40,963 bases of DNA, taken from JAEUTH01 sp039931675. Its GTDB lineage: Bacteria; Bacteroidota; Bacteroidia; AKYH767-A; OLB10. Of this stretch, positions 8,301-16,473 are shown piece by piece. The notes below the pieces were generated by a model, which made no database searches, was not told the origin of the DNA, and was given only the letters and a program-made list of their open reading frames with translations. The stretch lies in assembly GCA_039931675.1 (NCBI GenBank), contig JBDTRM010000186.1:1-40963 (forward strand), in the 5' to 3' direction. Made by a program: the position numbers and the translations under genes. Each line of letters begins with the position of its first letter. Positions within the stretch are counted from its first letter, which is position 1.

Positions 8301-9743
8301 TTATTCCTCCCGCTTCATTATCTCAGCAATCACTTTGAGATTAATCAGCCTTAATGCAAATGCAGCCAGCATACTTGCCCCCATTGCAATAATCAAAGCA
8401 TTGAGCCAATATACATTTGTATAGCGACTCATGTATGTAAAAGCAATGGTGAGGAAACTAAAGAGTAAGAAAAGCCATAGCAGCTTGTAATCAATTTTAA
8501 AATTAAATATTCGGTGTGATAAAACTATCTGCACCAATGCTGTAAAGAATTGCGTAGTCACGCTTGCATAAGCAGCACCCACAGCTTTGTAACGTGGTAT
8601 AAGATACAGGTTAAGCAATATGTTGATGACTACTGCCGATAAAGCCATGATGTTCATTTGCTTTAAACTTCCGTTGGCGGTAAGCAGCGTACCAAAAATG
8701 TAATTGCTTGACATGGCAAAAAAGCAAAAAACCAATATGCCTAAAACACGCCCTGATTCTACTTCGTGGTGTTTATAGAGCAGGTTCATAATTTCGTATT
8801 TGTAAAACATGCAGGAACTGATTAATAAAATGGCAGGCACTGATATGAGGCAATAGCTAAGTTTGGTCAACTCTTCAACCGATTGTTTTTTCTTGATAAG
8901 GTGTGCAAATAACGGCAGCAATAAACCTCCAAATAAAAATGCAATCATGTTAGAAGCATCAAGCAGCCGGTTAGCCTGTGCAAAAATCCCCGATTGTTCT
9001 GCACCATCAGGCAACATGCGCTCTATCATTATTGAAGCAAAGAAATTATAAAATGACATTAGAAAAATAAGTACTGCAAATGGCGCACTCTTTTTTAAAA
9101 TGAGCATAAAAAAAGCGGGGTTCCAGTTAAGACGCTGCATAGAAATTTTACCATGCAATACCCAAAGCGTAATACACACGGTAATGAGATAACCAGCGGT
9201 CTGAGAATAAACATACCACTCTATATGATTATGAAATTCATCCTTCCTGTAAAGCAATAATGCACCGCAAATTGCAATCATAATTAATCGGTCGAGAACA
9301 GATATTACACTATCGGTTTTAAAATAATGTAATCCCGAAATGTTGGAACGCAGGTATAAAATAAATGAAAGCATCACCTGGTTGAACAGCAGCATAAGCA
9401 GCATTTGTAACTCCAAACTTTTGTAACCAATAATGAGAGCGATGGAAACACTCAATACTAAATAAAATGCTGCAAGTAAAAGTCTTAAAACAATTATGCC
9501 CGAAAGATGCTTATGCACTAAGTGCATATTTTGCGAAATGTTACGGTTGTTGAAATTGGTTATACCCAAATCCAAAGTAATATTGAGCAGCAGCGAAAAG
9601 TTTAATAAAGCATAATACAATCCATAACCGTTACTGTCAACTGTATTTTGAACGGCACGGTCAATACCGAGAATCCAAAATGGTTTAACCAGCAGGTTAA
9701 TAATAATAAGAAAGGCTAAATTGGTTATGAACTTTTTCTGCAT
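8301..9743 (-). CDS. Wzx/MATE-superfamily polysaccharide flippase-like protein
   Basis: The 480-residue integral membrane protein has about 12-14 hydrophobic segments throughout and short charged loops, the layout of oligosaccharide (O-antigen/teichoic-type) flippases. The segment around GTLLTANGSLKQMN, followed by an ILLNLYLIPRYKAVGAAYAS stretch, resembles the second half of Wzx-like proteins, where LIP..G..GAA is common. Such proteins move lipid-linked sugars across the inner membrane. No glycosyltransferase gene is adjacent, so the substrate cannot be guessed. A -7 box sits 17 nt upstream of the ATG. Confidence 0.8.
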   Translation of the reverse strand: MQKKFITNLAFLIIINLLVKPFWILGIDRAVQNTVDSNGYGLYYALLNFSLLLNITLDLGITNFNNRNISQNMHLVHKHLSGIIVLRLLLAAFYLVLSVSIALIIGYKSLELQMLLMLLFNQVMLSFILYLRSNISGLHYFKTDSVISVLDRLIMIAICGALLLYRKDEFHNHIEWYVYSQTAGYLITVCITLWVLHGKISMQRLNWNPAFFMLILKKSAPFAVLIFLMSFYNFFASIMIERMLPDGAEQSGIFAQANRLLDASNMIAFLFGGLLLPLFAHLIKKKQSVEELTKLSYCLISVPAILLISSCMFYKYEIMNLLYKHHEVESGRVLGILVFCFFAMSSNYIFGTLLTANGSLKQMNIMALSAVVINILLNLYLIPRYKAVGAAYASVTTQFFTALVQIVLSHRIFNFKIDYKLLWLFLLFSFLTIAFTYMSRYTNVYWLNALIIAMGASMLAAFALRLINLKVIAEIMKREE

Positions 9744-9759
9744 TGCGAATACAATGGGT

Positions 9760-9767
9760 CAAACGTA
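9760..9767 (-). promoter_or_regulatory. Candidate -7 box for the flippase gene
   Basis: On the minus strand this reads TACGTTTG, an exact TANNTTTG match, ending 16 nt before the ATG at 9743. No TTG is found at -33. Confidence 0.35.
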
Positions 9768-9799
9768 TGAAAAAAAGGTTTGGCGCAGTAGGTTTAGCA

Positions 9800-9821
9800 C
9801 TTCGACTTCGCCAGTGTGACA
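9800..9821. repeat. Dispersed CTTCGACTTCGC...TGACA repeat fragment
   Basis: CTTCGACTTCGC followed by CAGTGTGACA matches a short intergenic repeat type common in Bacteroidota. A close relative (CTTCGACTCCGC, then TCAGCATGACA) occurs at 23489-23511, inside a coding region. Confidence 0.55.
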
Positions 9822-10041
9822 GTTTGAAGTTTTGTTTGTTCAAGTAATAATTTTACTCCTTCCTTTCGAAAACTAAATATTTGAAAAAAAGGAATCATGT
9901 TATTTCAGGATGAAAATTGTTGATACCAACCCTTTGCAGATGGCGCAAGCCAAAATGCATGCAATAGCAGGGTTTGAGGAACCCCAATAAAAGTATTGCA
10001 TATACCGGCATGAAAGTGATTAAAATCATCAATTGCCCTGA

Positions 10042-10059
10042 TATTGGTCATTACCAATA
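10042..10059. promoter_or_regulatory. 7-bp dyad, possible operator
   Basis: TATTGGT, four bases, then ACCAATA form a perfect dyad. Its right edge is 14 nt upstream of the -7 box at 10074, so it overlaps the -33 region. That position fits a regulator site, but no regulator is identified. Confidence 0.35.
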
Positions 10060-10073
10060 ATAGTTTCTGAAAT

Positions 10074-10081
10074 TAGTTTTG
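10074..10081 (+). promoter_or_regulatory. Candidate -7 box for the choice-of-anchor-L gene
   Basis: TAGTTTTG fits TANNTTTG and lies 33 nt upstream of the ATG at 10115. The nearest TTG (10045-10047, within the dyad) is 26 nt away, slightly beyond the usual -33 spacing. Confidence 0.4.
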
Positions 10082-10114
10082 TCAAAAATTTTATAACATT
10101 TAATTTTAATCAAA

Positions 10115-12262
10115 ATGAAAAACATTTCAACAAACACTTCTTTGCCTGGCGTTACAAAAAACAAAAAACGCATGTTCTTTTTAGTAGCAAATACATTTTT
10201 GCTATTGTTATTTCCGGGCATTATGCTTGCCCAAACTGCACATCCCGCCACAGCTCAAGTGCTTCAATTAAGACAAACGAACAGTTTTAATAAAGCACTG
10301 ATTAAACAAAATAATAAAGTACTGCCGCCTTCTACTGCGGCTGTACCGTTTTCTGTACAGCAAGCCGACTCTGTATCCAATCCCCTCTTGCAGATCATTC
10401 AGTCATTAGTAGGCCCGGGAGTAACCGTGTCAAACATACAAACCACTTTGCCGCAGACTTCCAATATATTTGGATCCTTTACAGGCGGTACCAGTGTAAT
10501 CGGAATGGAAAGCGGACTGATAATGACCAGCGGTAGTGTTCTTAATGCTATAGGTCCGAATATTTCAACAAGTACGAGCCAGGCTAACGGTCTTCCGGGA
10601 TATCTTGCAATTGATACAGCGGGTTTTGATGCTGCCGTTATATCATTTGATGTAACATCTGCCACATCATCATTATCTTTTAAATATGTATTTGCATCCG
10701 AAGAATACAATGAATATGTAGGCTCGCCATTCAACGATGATTTTGCATTTTTAATCAGCGGTCCGGGCATTGCACCTGGAACAAATATTGCATTAATACC
10801 GGGCACCAATACTAAAGTTGATATAAACGATGTAAACCTGGGACTCAACTCCCAATATTATATCAACAACGATTCAGCAGCTAATGCAGATCCATTTAGG
10901 TTTCAAAACCTGGAATACGATGGGTTGACAACCGTGCTTAACACTGCAGCAATAACAGTTGTACCAAATGCTACTTATACCATTACACTTGTTATTCAGG
11001 ATGTTTCTGATGAAGTATATGACTCAGGAGTTTTTCTACAGGGTGGCAGCATTACAAGCGATTCTTGTGTTTTAAGTACCTTTGCTGAAAAAAAAGATAT
11101 AACCTGTACCGGGGCAAATAATGGTAGCATTGAATTAACTTTTAACGGTGCAAACGGAGCTGTTCAGTTTTTATGGTCAAATGGAGCAACTACTAAAGAT
11201 ATAGGAAACCTTGCAGCGGGTACTTACACTGTAACTCTAACGGATTCGAAAGGTTGCACTGCTATACTTTCTAATCTATTAATAAATGATCCCTCTGCTC
11301 TTACGCTTGGCACACCAATAGTAACCTCTGCTTCTTGCGGAGGCGGAGGTGGTAATAACGGTTCAGCCATCGTTTCAGCAAATGGAGGCACCTCACCTTA
11401 TCAATATACCCTTAATGGCACTACAAATAATTCCGGCATTTTTACAGGTTTCGCTGCAGGCACTTATAACTATTCAGCAACTGACATCAATGGTTGTATA
11501 ATTACAGGTTCCTTCATTATACCGCAAGGTTCAAACTTAACCTGTTCAATTGGTGTTATTCCTTACCGCACAGTAGCAGGACAGGCACGTTATACTATTT
11601 TCTTAGGTTATGGTCCGCAAAGTGTAAAACTCAGGGCCAGATTTATTAATGGCACCCCACCTTATACTTATAACTGGGATAACGGAAGCACGAAACAAGC
11701 AATTATTGTGTCGCCCACATCAACTACTACCTATTACCTTACAGTAACAGATGCAAATGGTTGCCAATCTAACTGTAGCATAAAAATTCATGTTAAGGAT
11801 GTGAGATGCGGTCAAAATTTAAATAAAATATTGATCTGTCACAACGCTTCCACTTGTCCGCTTCCGCCAACATATTGCATTAAGCTGGATTCAGTAGCTA
11901 CTCACCTTGCACATGGTGATTATCTTGGTCGCTGCAAAATCTCAGCAAAAGATGAATCAGAAATTTCAATAGCATTACCAGGAGAATATGGAAAGTCTTT
12001 AGATGATAACTCACTACAGATTATGGTGTTTCCAAATCCTACATCCGGTAATTTTAACGTACAAATCGGATCTGATAACGAAAATGAAAATATTAACCTG
12101 AGAATACTTGACATGAGCGGCCGTCAAATCGAAGTAAGAAATAATCTTTCTCCTGATCAAAATTTACAATTGGGAAGTAATTACGAACCCGGAATCTATA
12201 TGGCTGAGTTAACACAAGGAAGCAAAAAGATAACTTTGAAGTTGCTTAAATATGGGAACTAA
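10115..12262 (+). CDS. Choice-of-anchor-L surface protein with SprB-like repeats and T9SS sorting domain
   Basis: The 715-residue protein has an extended signal peptide ending at LAQ (residue 40). Residues about 88-311 form a choice-of-anchor-L domain, recognisable from GLIMTSG, FKYVFASEEYNEYVGSPFND and the late VIQDVSDEVYDSGVFL. Two or three SprB/PKD-like beta repeats follow (about 322-390, 398-468, 495-560), with the typical FLWSNGATT and AGTYTVTLTDSKGC pattern. Next is a Cys-rich module with CHNAS and AHGDYLGRC (about 565-607). A sorting domain starts at FPNPTSGNF (639). The domain set indicates a large surface adhesin-like protein exported by the T9SS; ligand unknown. It has its own -7 box and a strong terminator 20 bp after the stop, so it looks monocistronic. 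Confidence 0.9.
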   Translation: MKNISTNTSLPGVTKNKKRMFFLVANTFLLLLFPGIMLAQTAHPATAQVLQLRQTNSFNKALIKQNNKVLPPSTAAVPFSVQQADSVSNPLLQIIQSLVGPGVTVSNIQTTLPQTSNIFGSFTGGTSVIGMESGLIMTSGSVLNAIGPNISTSTSQANGLPGYLAIDTAGFDAAVISFDVTSATSSLSFKYVFASEEYNEYVGSPFNDDFAFLISGPGIAPGTNIALIPGTNTKVDINDVNLGLNSQYYINNDSAANADPFRFQNLEYDGLTTVLNTAAITVVPNATYTITLVIQDVSDEVYDSGVFLQGGSITSDSCVLSTFAEKKDITCTGANNGSIELTFNGANGAVQFLWSNGATTKDIGNLAAGTYTVTLTDSKGCTAILSNLLINDPSALTLGTPIVTSASCGGGGGNNGSAIVSANGGTSPYQYTLNGTTNNSGIFTGFAAGTYNYSATDINGCIITGSFIIPQGSNLTCSIGVIPYRTVAGQARYTIFLGYGPQSVKLRARFINGTPPYTYNWDNGSTKQAIIVSPTSTTTYYLTVTDANGCQSNCSIKIHVKDVRCGQNLNKILICHNASTCPLPPTYCIKLDSVATHLAHGDYLGRCKISAKDESEISIALPGEYGKSLDDNSLQIMVFPNPTSGNFNVQIGSDNENENINLRILDMSGRQIEVRNNLSPDQNLQLGSNYEPGIYMAELTQGSKKITLKLLKYGN

Positions 12263-12654
12263 ATAGCCTTATTAAATTATTTAAAAAGGGTGGTCGTGAT
12301 GCCACCCTTTTTTCTTTTTGCCTTTTTTGCAGTTGAAAGCAATAGGTTGTTTTCCTTTGCAGGTCTTCTATCCTCTTTCTAACCGAGGGTCAACATACTT
12401 CCGTGCTTTTGCAAAAGAACTAAATACCCCAATGCTACTTCCTAAAACCCCTTAACACATTATTCTTATATTTGATATTTACAAATTTGAATTCCGCGAC
12501 ACTTGATTATAAACATATATCCTAAAAGTTATCACCGGTTTCTTTTACAGACTGATGTTACGTTCAATTTTAAACTTTCAACATGAAAGAAATTGTTTTG
12601 ATATTTTATTTGTTATTTATAGTAAGCCTTTGAAAAGAAAAATGTATTAGTATC
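12263..12654. other. 392-bp spacer before the sialidase-like gene
   Basis: Apart from the terminator at 12283-12313, no gene or RNA is seen. A TATATTTG box lies at 12467-12474 but is 180 nt from the next start and has no -33 partner. A 16-codon frame starting at 12583 encodes a hydrophobic peptide (MKEIVLIFYLL) and ends just before the next gene's leader; it is not called as a gene. Confidence 0.5.
12283..12313 (+). terminator. Intrinsic terminator after the choice-of-anchor-L gene
   Basis: An 11-bp perfect stem (AAAAAGGGTGG with CCACCCTTTTT) has an 8-nt loop and is followed by a T-rich tract. It starts 20 bp past the stop codon. Confidence 0.9.
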
Positions 12655-14355
12655 ATGAAAAACAAAACACAAATTCAACTCATTGCCTGCATCACACTTT
12701 TAAGTCCATTATTCTCCCCAGGTCAGAACGCCCATATTCCTGCTGATAAAAAAATGCAGATGCATCATGAAACATTAGGCGATCCGTATCTTCCCAATGC
12801 GTATAATAATAAAAAGACTTCGCCTGCGTATAAGCATAAAGTTAGCGGTGCATCGAAAGTTATGACCGGCAGCACTTGCTTTACAACACAGGTAAATGTA
12901 GATGCAAGCGGGCAAAACATTTTAGGTGATGCAGCTAACGAACCTAACATTGCAGTTAATCCGGTGAATAAAAATGAAATGGTTATTGGCTGGAGGCAAT
13001 TCGATAATGTAACCAGTAATTTCAGGCAAGCCGGATGGAGTTATACTTCCGATTCAGGACAAAGCTGGACTTTCCCGGGAGTGATTGAGCCTGGTGTTTT
13101 TCGTTCCGATCCTGTTTTGGATTTTGACGCCAACGGAAATTTCTATTACAACAGCCTTACGAATACGCCTAATTACTTTTGCAAAGTATTTAAAAGTATC
13201 AATGGAGGTGTAGCATGGGATAACGGAACGGATGCTGCAGGAGGCGATAAGCAATGGATGGCCATTGATCGTACAACTGGTGTAGGAAGCGGAAATATTT
13301 ATTCGTTCTGGTCATCATTTAACAGTTCATGTCCGCCAGGTTTCTTTACCCGATCAACGAATGGAAACAGCAGCTATGAAAATTGTACTGAAGTGGATGG
13401 TTATCCTGCTTTGGGAACGATGGCTGTGGGAATTGCCGGTGAATTATTCATTGCAGGTATAGGCGGACTTGATAGCATTTCGGTTGCAAAATCGCTGAAC
13501 GCTCAAATACCTGCTTCATTAATAAGTTGGAATCTTCCTGTATCAGTTTTTATGGATGGGAATATTAGTAGTTCTTCTATTAACCCCCAGGGTCTCCAGG
13601 GCCAGGTAAATATAGATGTAGATATTTCCAGCGGTTTGGGGCAGGATAATGTTTATGTACTTGCTTCAATGGCCCGATCATCAAGTTTTGATCCTTGTGA
13701 TGTTATGTTTGCAAGGAGCACAGATGGAGGGCTAACGTGGAGTACACCTATCCAAATAAACGATGATGGCTCGCAATTTAATACACAGTGGTTTGGTACT
13801 ATGTCAGTTGCTCCTGATGGCAGGATTGATGCGGTATGGCTTGATACTCGTGATGATTTATTCGGATTGGATTCATCGGCACTATACTATTCCTATTCTC
13901 ACGATGAGGGTAATACCTGGTCTGTTAATGAAAAATTGTCTGATAATTTCGATCCCCACACAGGCTATCCGATGCAGCAAAAAATGGGAGATTATTTCGA
14001 TATGATATCTGACAGTACAGGTGCACATCTCGCATGGGCAAATACGCTTAACGGAGAACAGGATGTTTATTACAGTCATATTATTCCCCCGGTTAATACA
14101 GCGGTGAATGAAATTTCTAACAACGCCACAATTTCTATTTACCCAAATCCTACGGGCGGTCTATTTGTTATTAAAGGATTAGCAAGACAATCACAAATTG
14201 AAATCTACAATGTAATGGGAGAAAAAATTTATTCAACAACAATCTTCAAAACAAAAAGCGAAATAGATATTTCTCCTCAACCTGCCGGAATTTATTTTCT
14301 AAAAATTGTCAATCAGAATGGAAGCACAGTGGTTAAGAAAATAATTAAGGAATAA
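12655..14355 (+). CDS. Secreted sialidase-like Asp-box propeller protein with T9SS sorting domain
   Basis: The 566-residue protein has a signal peptide ending near SPGQ (about 24). The body carries Asp-box motifs SDSGQSW (132-138), STDGGLTW (from 355) and SHDEGNTW (from 415), plus NEPNIAVNP and a MAIDRT segment, as in BNR-repeat exo-alpha-sialidase-like proteins. Asp-boxes are structural turns between propeller blades, so they show the fold and not the activity. The sialidase Arg triad cannot be confirmed by eye. A type A sorting domain occupies 494-566 (SIYPNPTGGLFVIKG to VVKKIIKE). The protein is probably surface-displayed or secreted; its function is unknown. Confidence 0.85.
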   Translation: MKNKTQIQLIACITLLSPLFSPGQNAHIPADKKMQMHHETLGDPYLPNAYNNKKTSPAYKHKVSGASKVMTGSTCFTTQVNVDASGQNILGDAANEPNIAVNPVNKNEMVIGWRQFDNVTSNFRQAGWSYTSDSGQSWTFPGVIEPGVFRSDPVLDFDANGNFYYNSLTNTPNYFCKVFKSINGGVAWDNGTDAAGGDKQWMAIDRTTGVGSGNIYSFWSSFNSSCPPGFFTRSTNGNSSYENCTEVDGYPALGTMAVGIAGELFIAGIGGLDSISVAKSLNAQIPASLISWNLPVSVFMDGNISSSSINPQGLQGQVNIDVDISSGLGQDNVYVLASMARSSSFDPCDVMFARSTDGGLTWSTPIQINDDGSQFNTQWFGTMSVAPDGRIDAVWLDTRDDLFGLDSSALYYSYSHDEGNTWSVNEKLSDNFDPHTGYPMQQKMGDYFDMISDSTGAHLAWANTLNGEQDVYYSHIIPPVNTAVNEISNNATISIYPNPTGGLFVIKGLARQSQIEIYNVMGEKIYSTTIFKTKSEIDISPQPAGIYFLKIVNQNGSTVVKKIIKE

Positions 14356-14427
14356 AATCAGGCGCAATTTCCTCTACTCATGTAAAGTTCCTGCCTTGTA
14401 CTTTAACAAACAAACATCACATAAATT

Positions 14428-14865
14428 ATGAAACCAAAAGTTGCCGCAATATTTTCGATAATATTCTTAATGACATTATCTAAACTCAGTCTATCTCAAA
14501 GCCTGAAAAGGACTGTTAAAGATTTTACCCTGATATTGATTGATAAAAAAACTAACCGGGATGAGTGCATTAAAAAATTAAAACCAATCATTGATCCAAC
14601 TGCAAATGTTGATAGTATATGCCTTGATTATTATGAATATTGGAAAAAGAATTTCGATAACAACAGTTACCCGTTAAGCACAAAAATTGAGTCAATAAAA
14701 ATAGATTCAACGGCAAATGCCACTGTCCTGATTTCTAACATCTGGCATCTTTCAACCGGAGAGAAATGTTATTTTAAATCAGAAACAAACTGGATAGAAA
14801 GAAACCAAAGATGGTACAGATCTGCAGAGCCTGGAAAAATTATAGAACGAAGAAAAATAGATTAA
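14428..14865 (+). CDS. Small secreted protein of unknown function
   Basis: The 145-residue frame has a signal peptide (KPKVAAIFSIIFLMTLSKLS, cleavage near LSQS, about 23) and a compact, charged mature region. No family was recognised. The mature part, with INWHL-like beta stretches (SNIWHLSTGEKCYFKSETNW) and a final Arg/Lys-rich tail, could be a small alpha+beta fold of the NTF2-like type, but that is a guess. It lies 72 bp after the sialidase-like gene and 30 bp before the VOC gene on the same strand. Confidence 0.7.
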   Translation: MKPKVAAIFSIIFLMTLSKLSLSQSLKRTVKDFTLILIDKKTNRDECIKKLKPIIDPTANVDSICLDYYEYWKKNFDNNSYPLSTKIESIKIDSTANATVLISNIWHLSTGEKCYFKSETNWIERNQRWYRSAEPGKIIERRKID

Positions 14866-14895
14866 TACACCAACTAATTTTAATTCTACAGATAA

Positions 14896-15291
14896 TTGAA
14901 ACAACAAATAACGCAGATAGCTTTATTAGTTGCCGACTATGATGAGGCAATAAAATTCTATTCTGAAAAATTAAATTTTGAATTGATTGAAGACACTGTT
15001 TTAAGCGAAACAAAACGGTGGGTTTTAATCGCACCAAAAGGAGCAACCAATTTTTGCCTGCTGCTTGCAAAGGCTGCAAACGAAGAACAAATGAGCAGGG
15101 TTGGAAATCAAACAGGCGGACGTGTTTTCTTATTTCTTAAGACTGATGATTTTTGGCGCGATTATAAAAACATGCAATCAGCAGGCGTTGAATTTGTGCG
15201 CCAGCCTGTTGAAGAACAATGGGGAACCGTAGCTGTTTTTCGCGATTTGTATGGCAACCTTTGGGATTTTATTCAGCCAGGCAAACCTTAG
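14896..15291 (+). CDS. VOC/glyoxalase-family protein, TTG start
   Basis: This 131-residue protein has the VOC fold: a first beta-alpha-beta module (QITQIALLVADYDEAIKFYS), then a second ending in FRDLYGNLWDFIQ. VOC proteins bind a divalent metal and include glyoxalases, dioxygenases and resistance proteins. This one is closest to uncharacterised glyoxalase-like members. The frame has an in-frame TAA directly before a TTG at 14896, and the next Met is residue 69 inside the domain. Because the fold begins right at the TTG, this codon is the likely start. The stop lies 2 bp from the convergent toxin stop. Confidence 0.85.
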   Translation: MKQQITQIALLVADYDEAIKFYSEKLNFELIEDTVLSETKRWVLIAPKGATNFCLLLAKAANEEQMSRVGNQTGGRVFLFLKTDDFWRDYKNMQSAGVEFVRQPVEEQWGTVAVFRDLYGNLWDFIQPGKP

Positions 15292-15293
15292 TT

Positions 15294-15575
15294 TCAGATT
15301 GCTTTTATCAGTTGCTCATAATCATCGTGATTCCCAATCCAAAACCAATAAATATTATCATTCAAGACATAACCTAATGAGCGATATTTTTCTGTGATAC
15401 GTACTGAATATACAGGCTGTTTTTTTCCTACCTTTTTAAAATGCAAACTGCTATGCCCCGGATTATTTGAAAATAACTCATACGATTTGTCTGCAAGTCG
15501 TTGAATTTCTTTAGGAAGTTGGTCGTGCAAATCCCAAAACTTTTTATTGGCAAAAGACTTATAACGATTATTCAT
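15294..15575 (-). CDS. RelE/ParE-type toxin of a type II toxin-antitoxin pair
   Basis: The 93-residue basic protein has the order of a ParE/RelE-fold toxin: FANKKFWDLHDQLP (helices), a central strand set (SLHFKKVG, YSVRITEKYRSLGYVL) and the closing WFWIGNHDDYEQLI typical of this subfamily. Members of the fold either cut mRNA on the ribosome or poison gyrase; which applies here is not clear. The start overlaps the end of the antitoxin gene by 8 nt, so the two are translationally coupled. Confidence 0.85.
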   Translation of the reverse strand: MNNRYKSFANKKFWDLHDQLPKEIQRLADKSYELFSNNPGHSSLHFKKVGKKQPVYSVRITEKYRSLGYVLNDNIYWFWIGNHDDYEQLIKAI

Positions 15576-15762
15576 TCATTGGTTTAAATTTACCTTTCAT
15601 AATTTCATCAAGTACAGTTTTACCTAATTTATCAAGTTTACTCCTTGAACGTTCAAAAGTTTCCTGCCACATTGTTTCATCTAAAACCATGTCTGCAAAA
15701 CGATTCTGGTCCTTTTTAGGCAATCTTTTAAGTTTTTCAAATGCTAATTCAATTCGCGTCAT
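15568..15762 (-). CDS. Antitoxin partner of the RelE/ParE-type toxin
   Basis: The 64-residue protein starts MTRIELAFEKLKRLPKKDQN. This short helical N-terminus, followed by a WQETFERSRSKLDKL segment and a tail ending GKFKPMNE, is typical of small antitoxins paired with this toxin group. There is no obvious ribbon-helix-helix or helix-turn-helix DNA-binding part, so autoregulation may rely on the complex or be absent. It is upstream of the toxin with an 8-nt overlap and has its own promoter. Confidence 0.8.
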   Translation of the reverse strand: MTRIELAFEKLKRLPKKDQNRFADMVLDETMWQETFERSRSKLDKLGKTVLDEIMKGKFKPMNE

Positions 15763-15780
15763 TTGTCCATATTATTTTCT

Positions 15781-15811
15781 CAAATGTAATTCTATCTAAA
15801 GTAACTAACAA
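15781..15811 (-). promoter_or_regulatory. Promoter of the toxin-antitoxin operon
   Basis: On the minus strand, TTG at 15811-15809 and TACATTTG at 15788-15781 are separated by 20 nt, a good match to the Bacteroidota consensus (TTTG, 17-23 nt, TANNTTTG). The -7 box ends 18 nt before the antitoxin ATG. This is the best-spaced promoter seen in the window. Confidence 0.55.
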
Positions 15812-15871
15812 GAATTTTATTTTTCTGAAATGCGTTGCATTGTGTTTATTCGTAGTCATTATCCAAAAACA

Positions 15872-15889
15872 TCCCGAAAGCTATCGGGA
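15872..15889. repeat. Short palindromic repeat TCCCGA-N6-TCGGGA
   Basis: TCCCGAAAGCTATCGGGA lies in the spacer upstream of the OsmC gene. Relatives with the same core occur at 18295-18310 and 18368-18385. Confidence 0.55.
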
Positions 15890-15908
15890 CAACAAAAAAT
15901 AAATCAAT

Positions 15909-16385
15909 ATGCATACTGAACATCACTACAAACTCGCAACAAAATGGCATGGCAATAGAGGAACGGGAACAAGCCATGTATCTGATTACGATAGAAGTCA
16001 TACCATCACTGTTGGAAATAAACCCGAACTGAATCTTACCACCGATGATGCAACTCATGGAGATAAATCGAAACTGAATCCTGAAGATCTTTTGGTTTCA
16101 GCTATTTCATCCTGTCACATGTTGTCATACCTTTATTTATGTGCGAAGTCAAGAGTTGTAATAATTGAATATACCGACAATGCAACAGGTACTATGATTG
16201 AAAATTCAAAAGGTGGCGGCCAATTTAAAGAAGTTACTTTAAATCCTGTTTTTACTGTTACTGAAAGCTCAATGATTAAAAAAGCAATTGCTTTGCATCA
16301 CAAAGCGCATGAAATTTGTTTCATTGCAAACTCTGTAAATTTTAAAGTGATAGTTAACCCAATATGTAAAGCGGTTAATGAATAA
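15909..16385 (+). CDS. OsmC family peroxiredoxin-like protein
   Basis: The 158-residue protein has OsmC/Ohr features: a strand-rich N-terminus (HHYKLATKWHGNRGTGT), LNPEDLLVSAISSCHML with the peroxidatic-type Cys69, and AHEICFIANSV with the second Cys137. OsmC/Ohr enzymes reduce organic hydroperoxides with these two thiols. This sequence belongs to the general OsmC branch and not to classic Ohr. Cytoplasmic, no signal peptide. It stands alone and is divergent from the toxin-antitoxin pair. Confidence 0.88.
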   Translation: MHTEHHYKLATKWHGNRGTGTSHVSDYDRSHTITVGNKPELNLTTDDATHGDKSKLNPEDLLVSAISSCHMLSYLYLCAKSRVVIIEYTDNATGTMIENSKGGGQFKEVTLNPVFTVTESSMIKKAIALHHKAHEICFIANSVNFKVIVNPICKAVNE

Positions 16386-16473
16386 AATTTTTTTAAGGAA
16401 TTGAAATTGTATGTGTTTTGAATCGGATAAATGAGTACAAATAAATTGATTGAAAATTATTGGCAGCTAATAA

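Larger units (their letters stand above)
9744..10114. other. 371-bp divergent spacer with repeat fragment, dyad and promoter
   Basis: This spacer separates the minus-strand flippase from the plus-strand choice-of-anchor-L gene. It holds the flippase -7 box (9760-9767), a dispersed repeat fragment (9800-9821), a TATTGGT/ACCAATA dyad (10042-10059) and a -7 box for the downstream gene (10074-10081). The middle (9830-10030) shows nothing convincing. A 26-codon ATG frame near 9910 has no recognisable features. Confidence 0.6.

Noticed and set aside
9910..9990. 26-codon ATG frame in the flippase/adhesin spacer
   Set aside because: Short, no recognisable features, no promoter of its own.
12467..12474. 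TATATTTG as promoter of the sialidase-like gene
   Set aside because: It is 180 nt from the start codon, in AT-rich DNA and has no -33 partner.
12583..12633. 16-codon frame encoding MKEIVLIFYLLFIVSL upstream of the sialidase-like gene
   Set aside because: It looks like a signal-peptide fragment but has no mature part, no ribosome site and no relatives that can be judged; chance in AT-rich DNA is likely.
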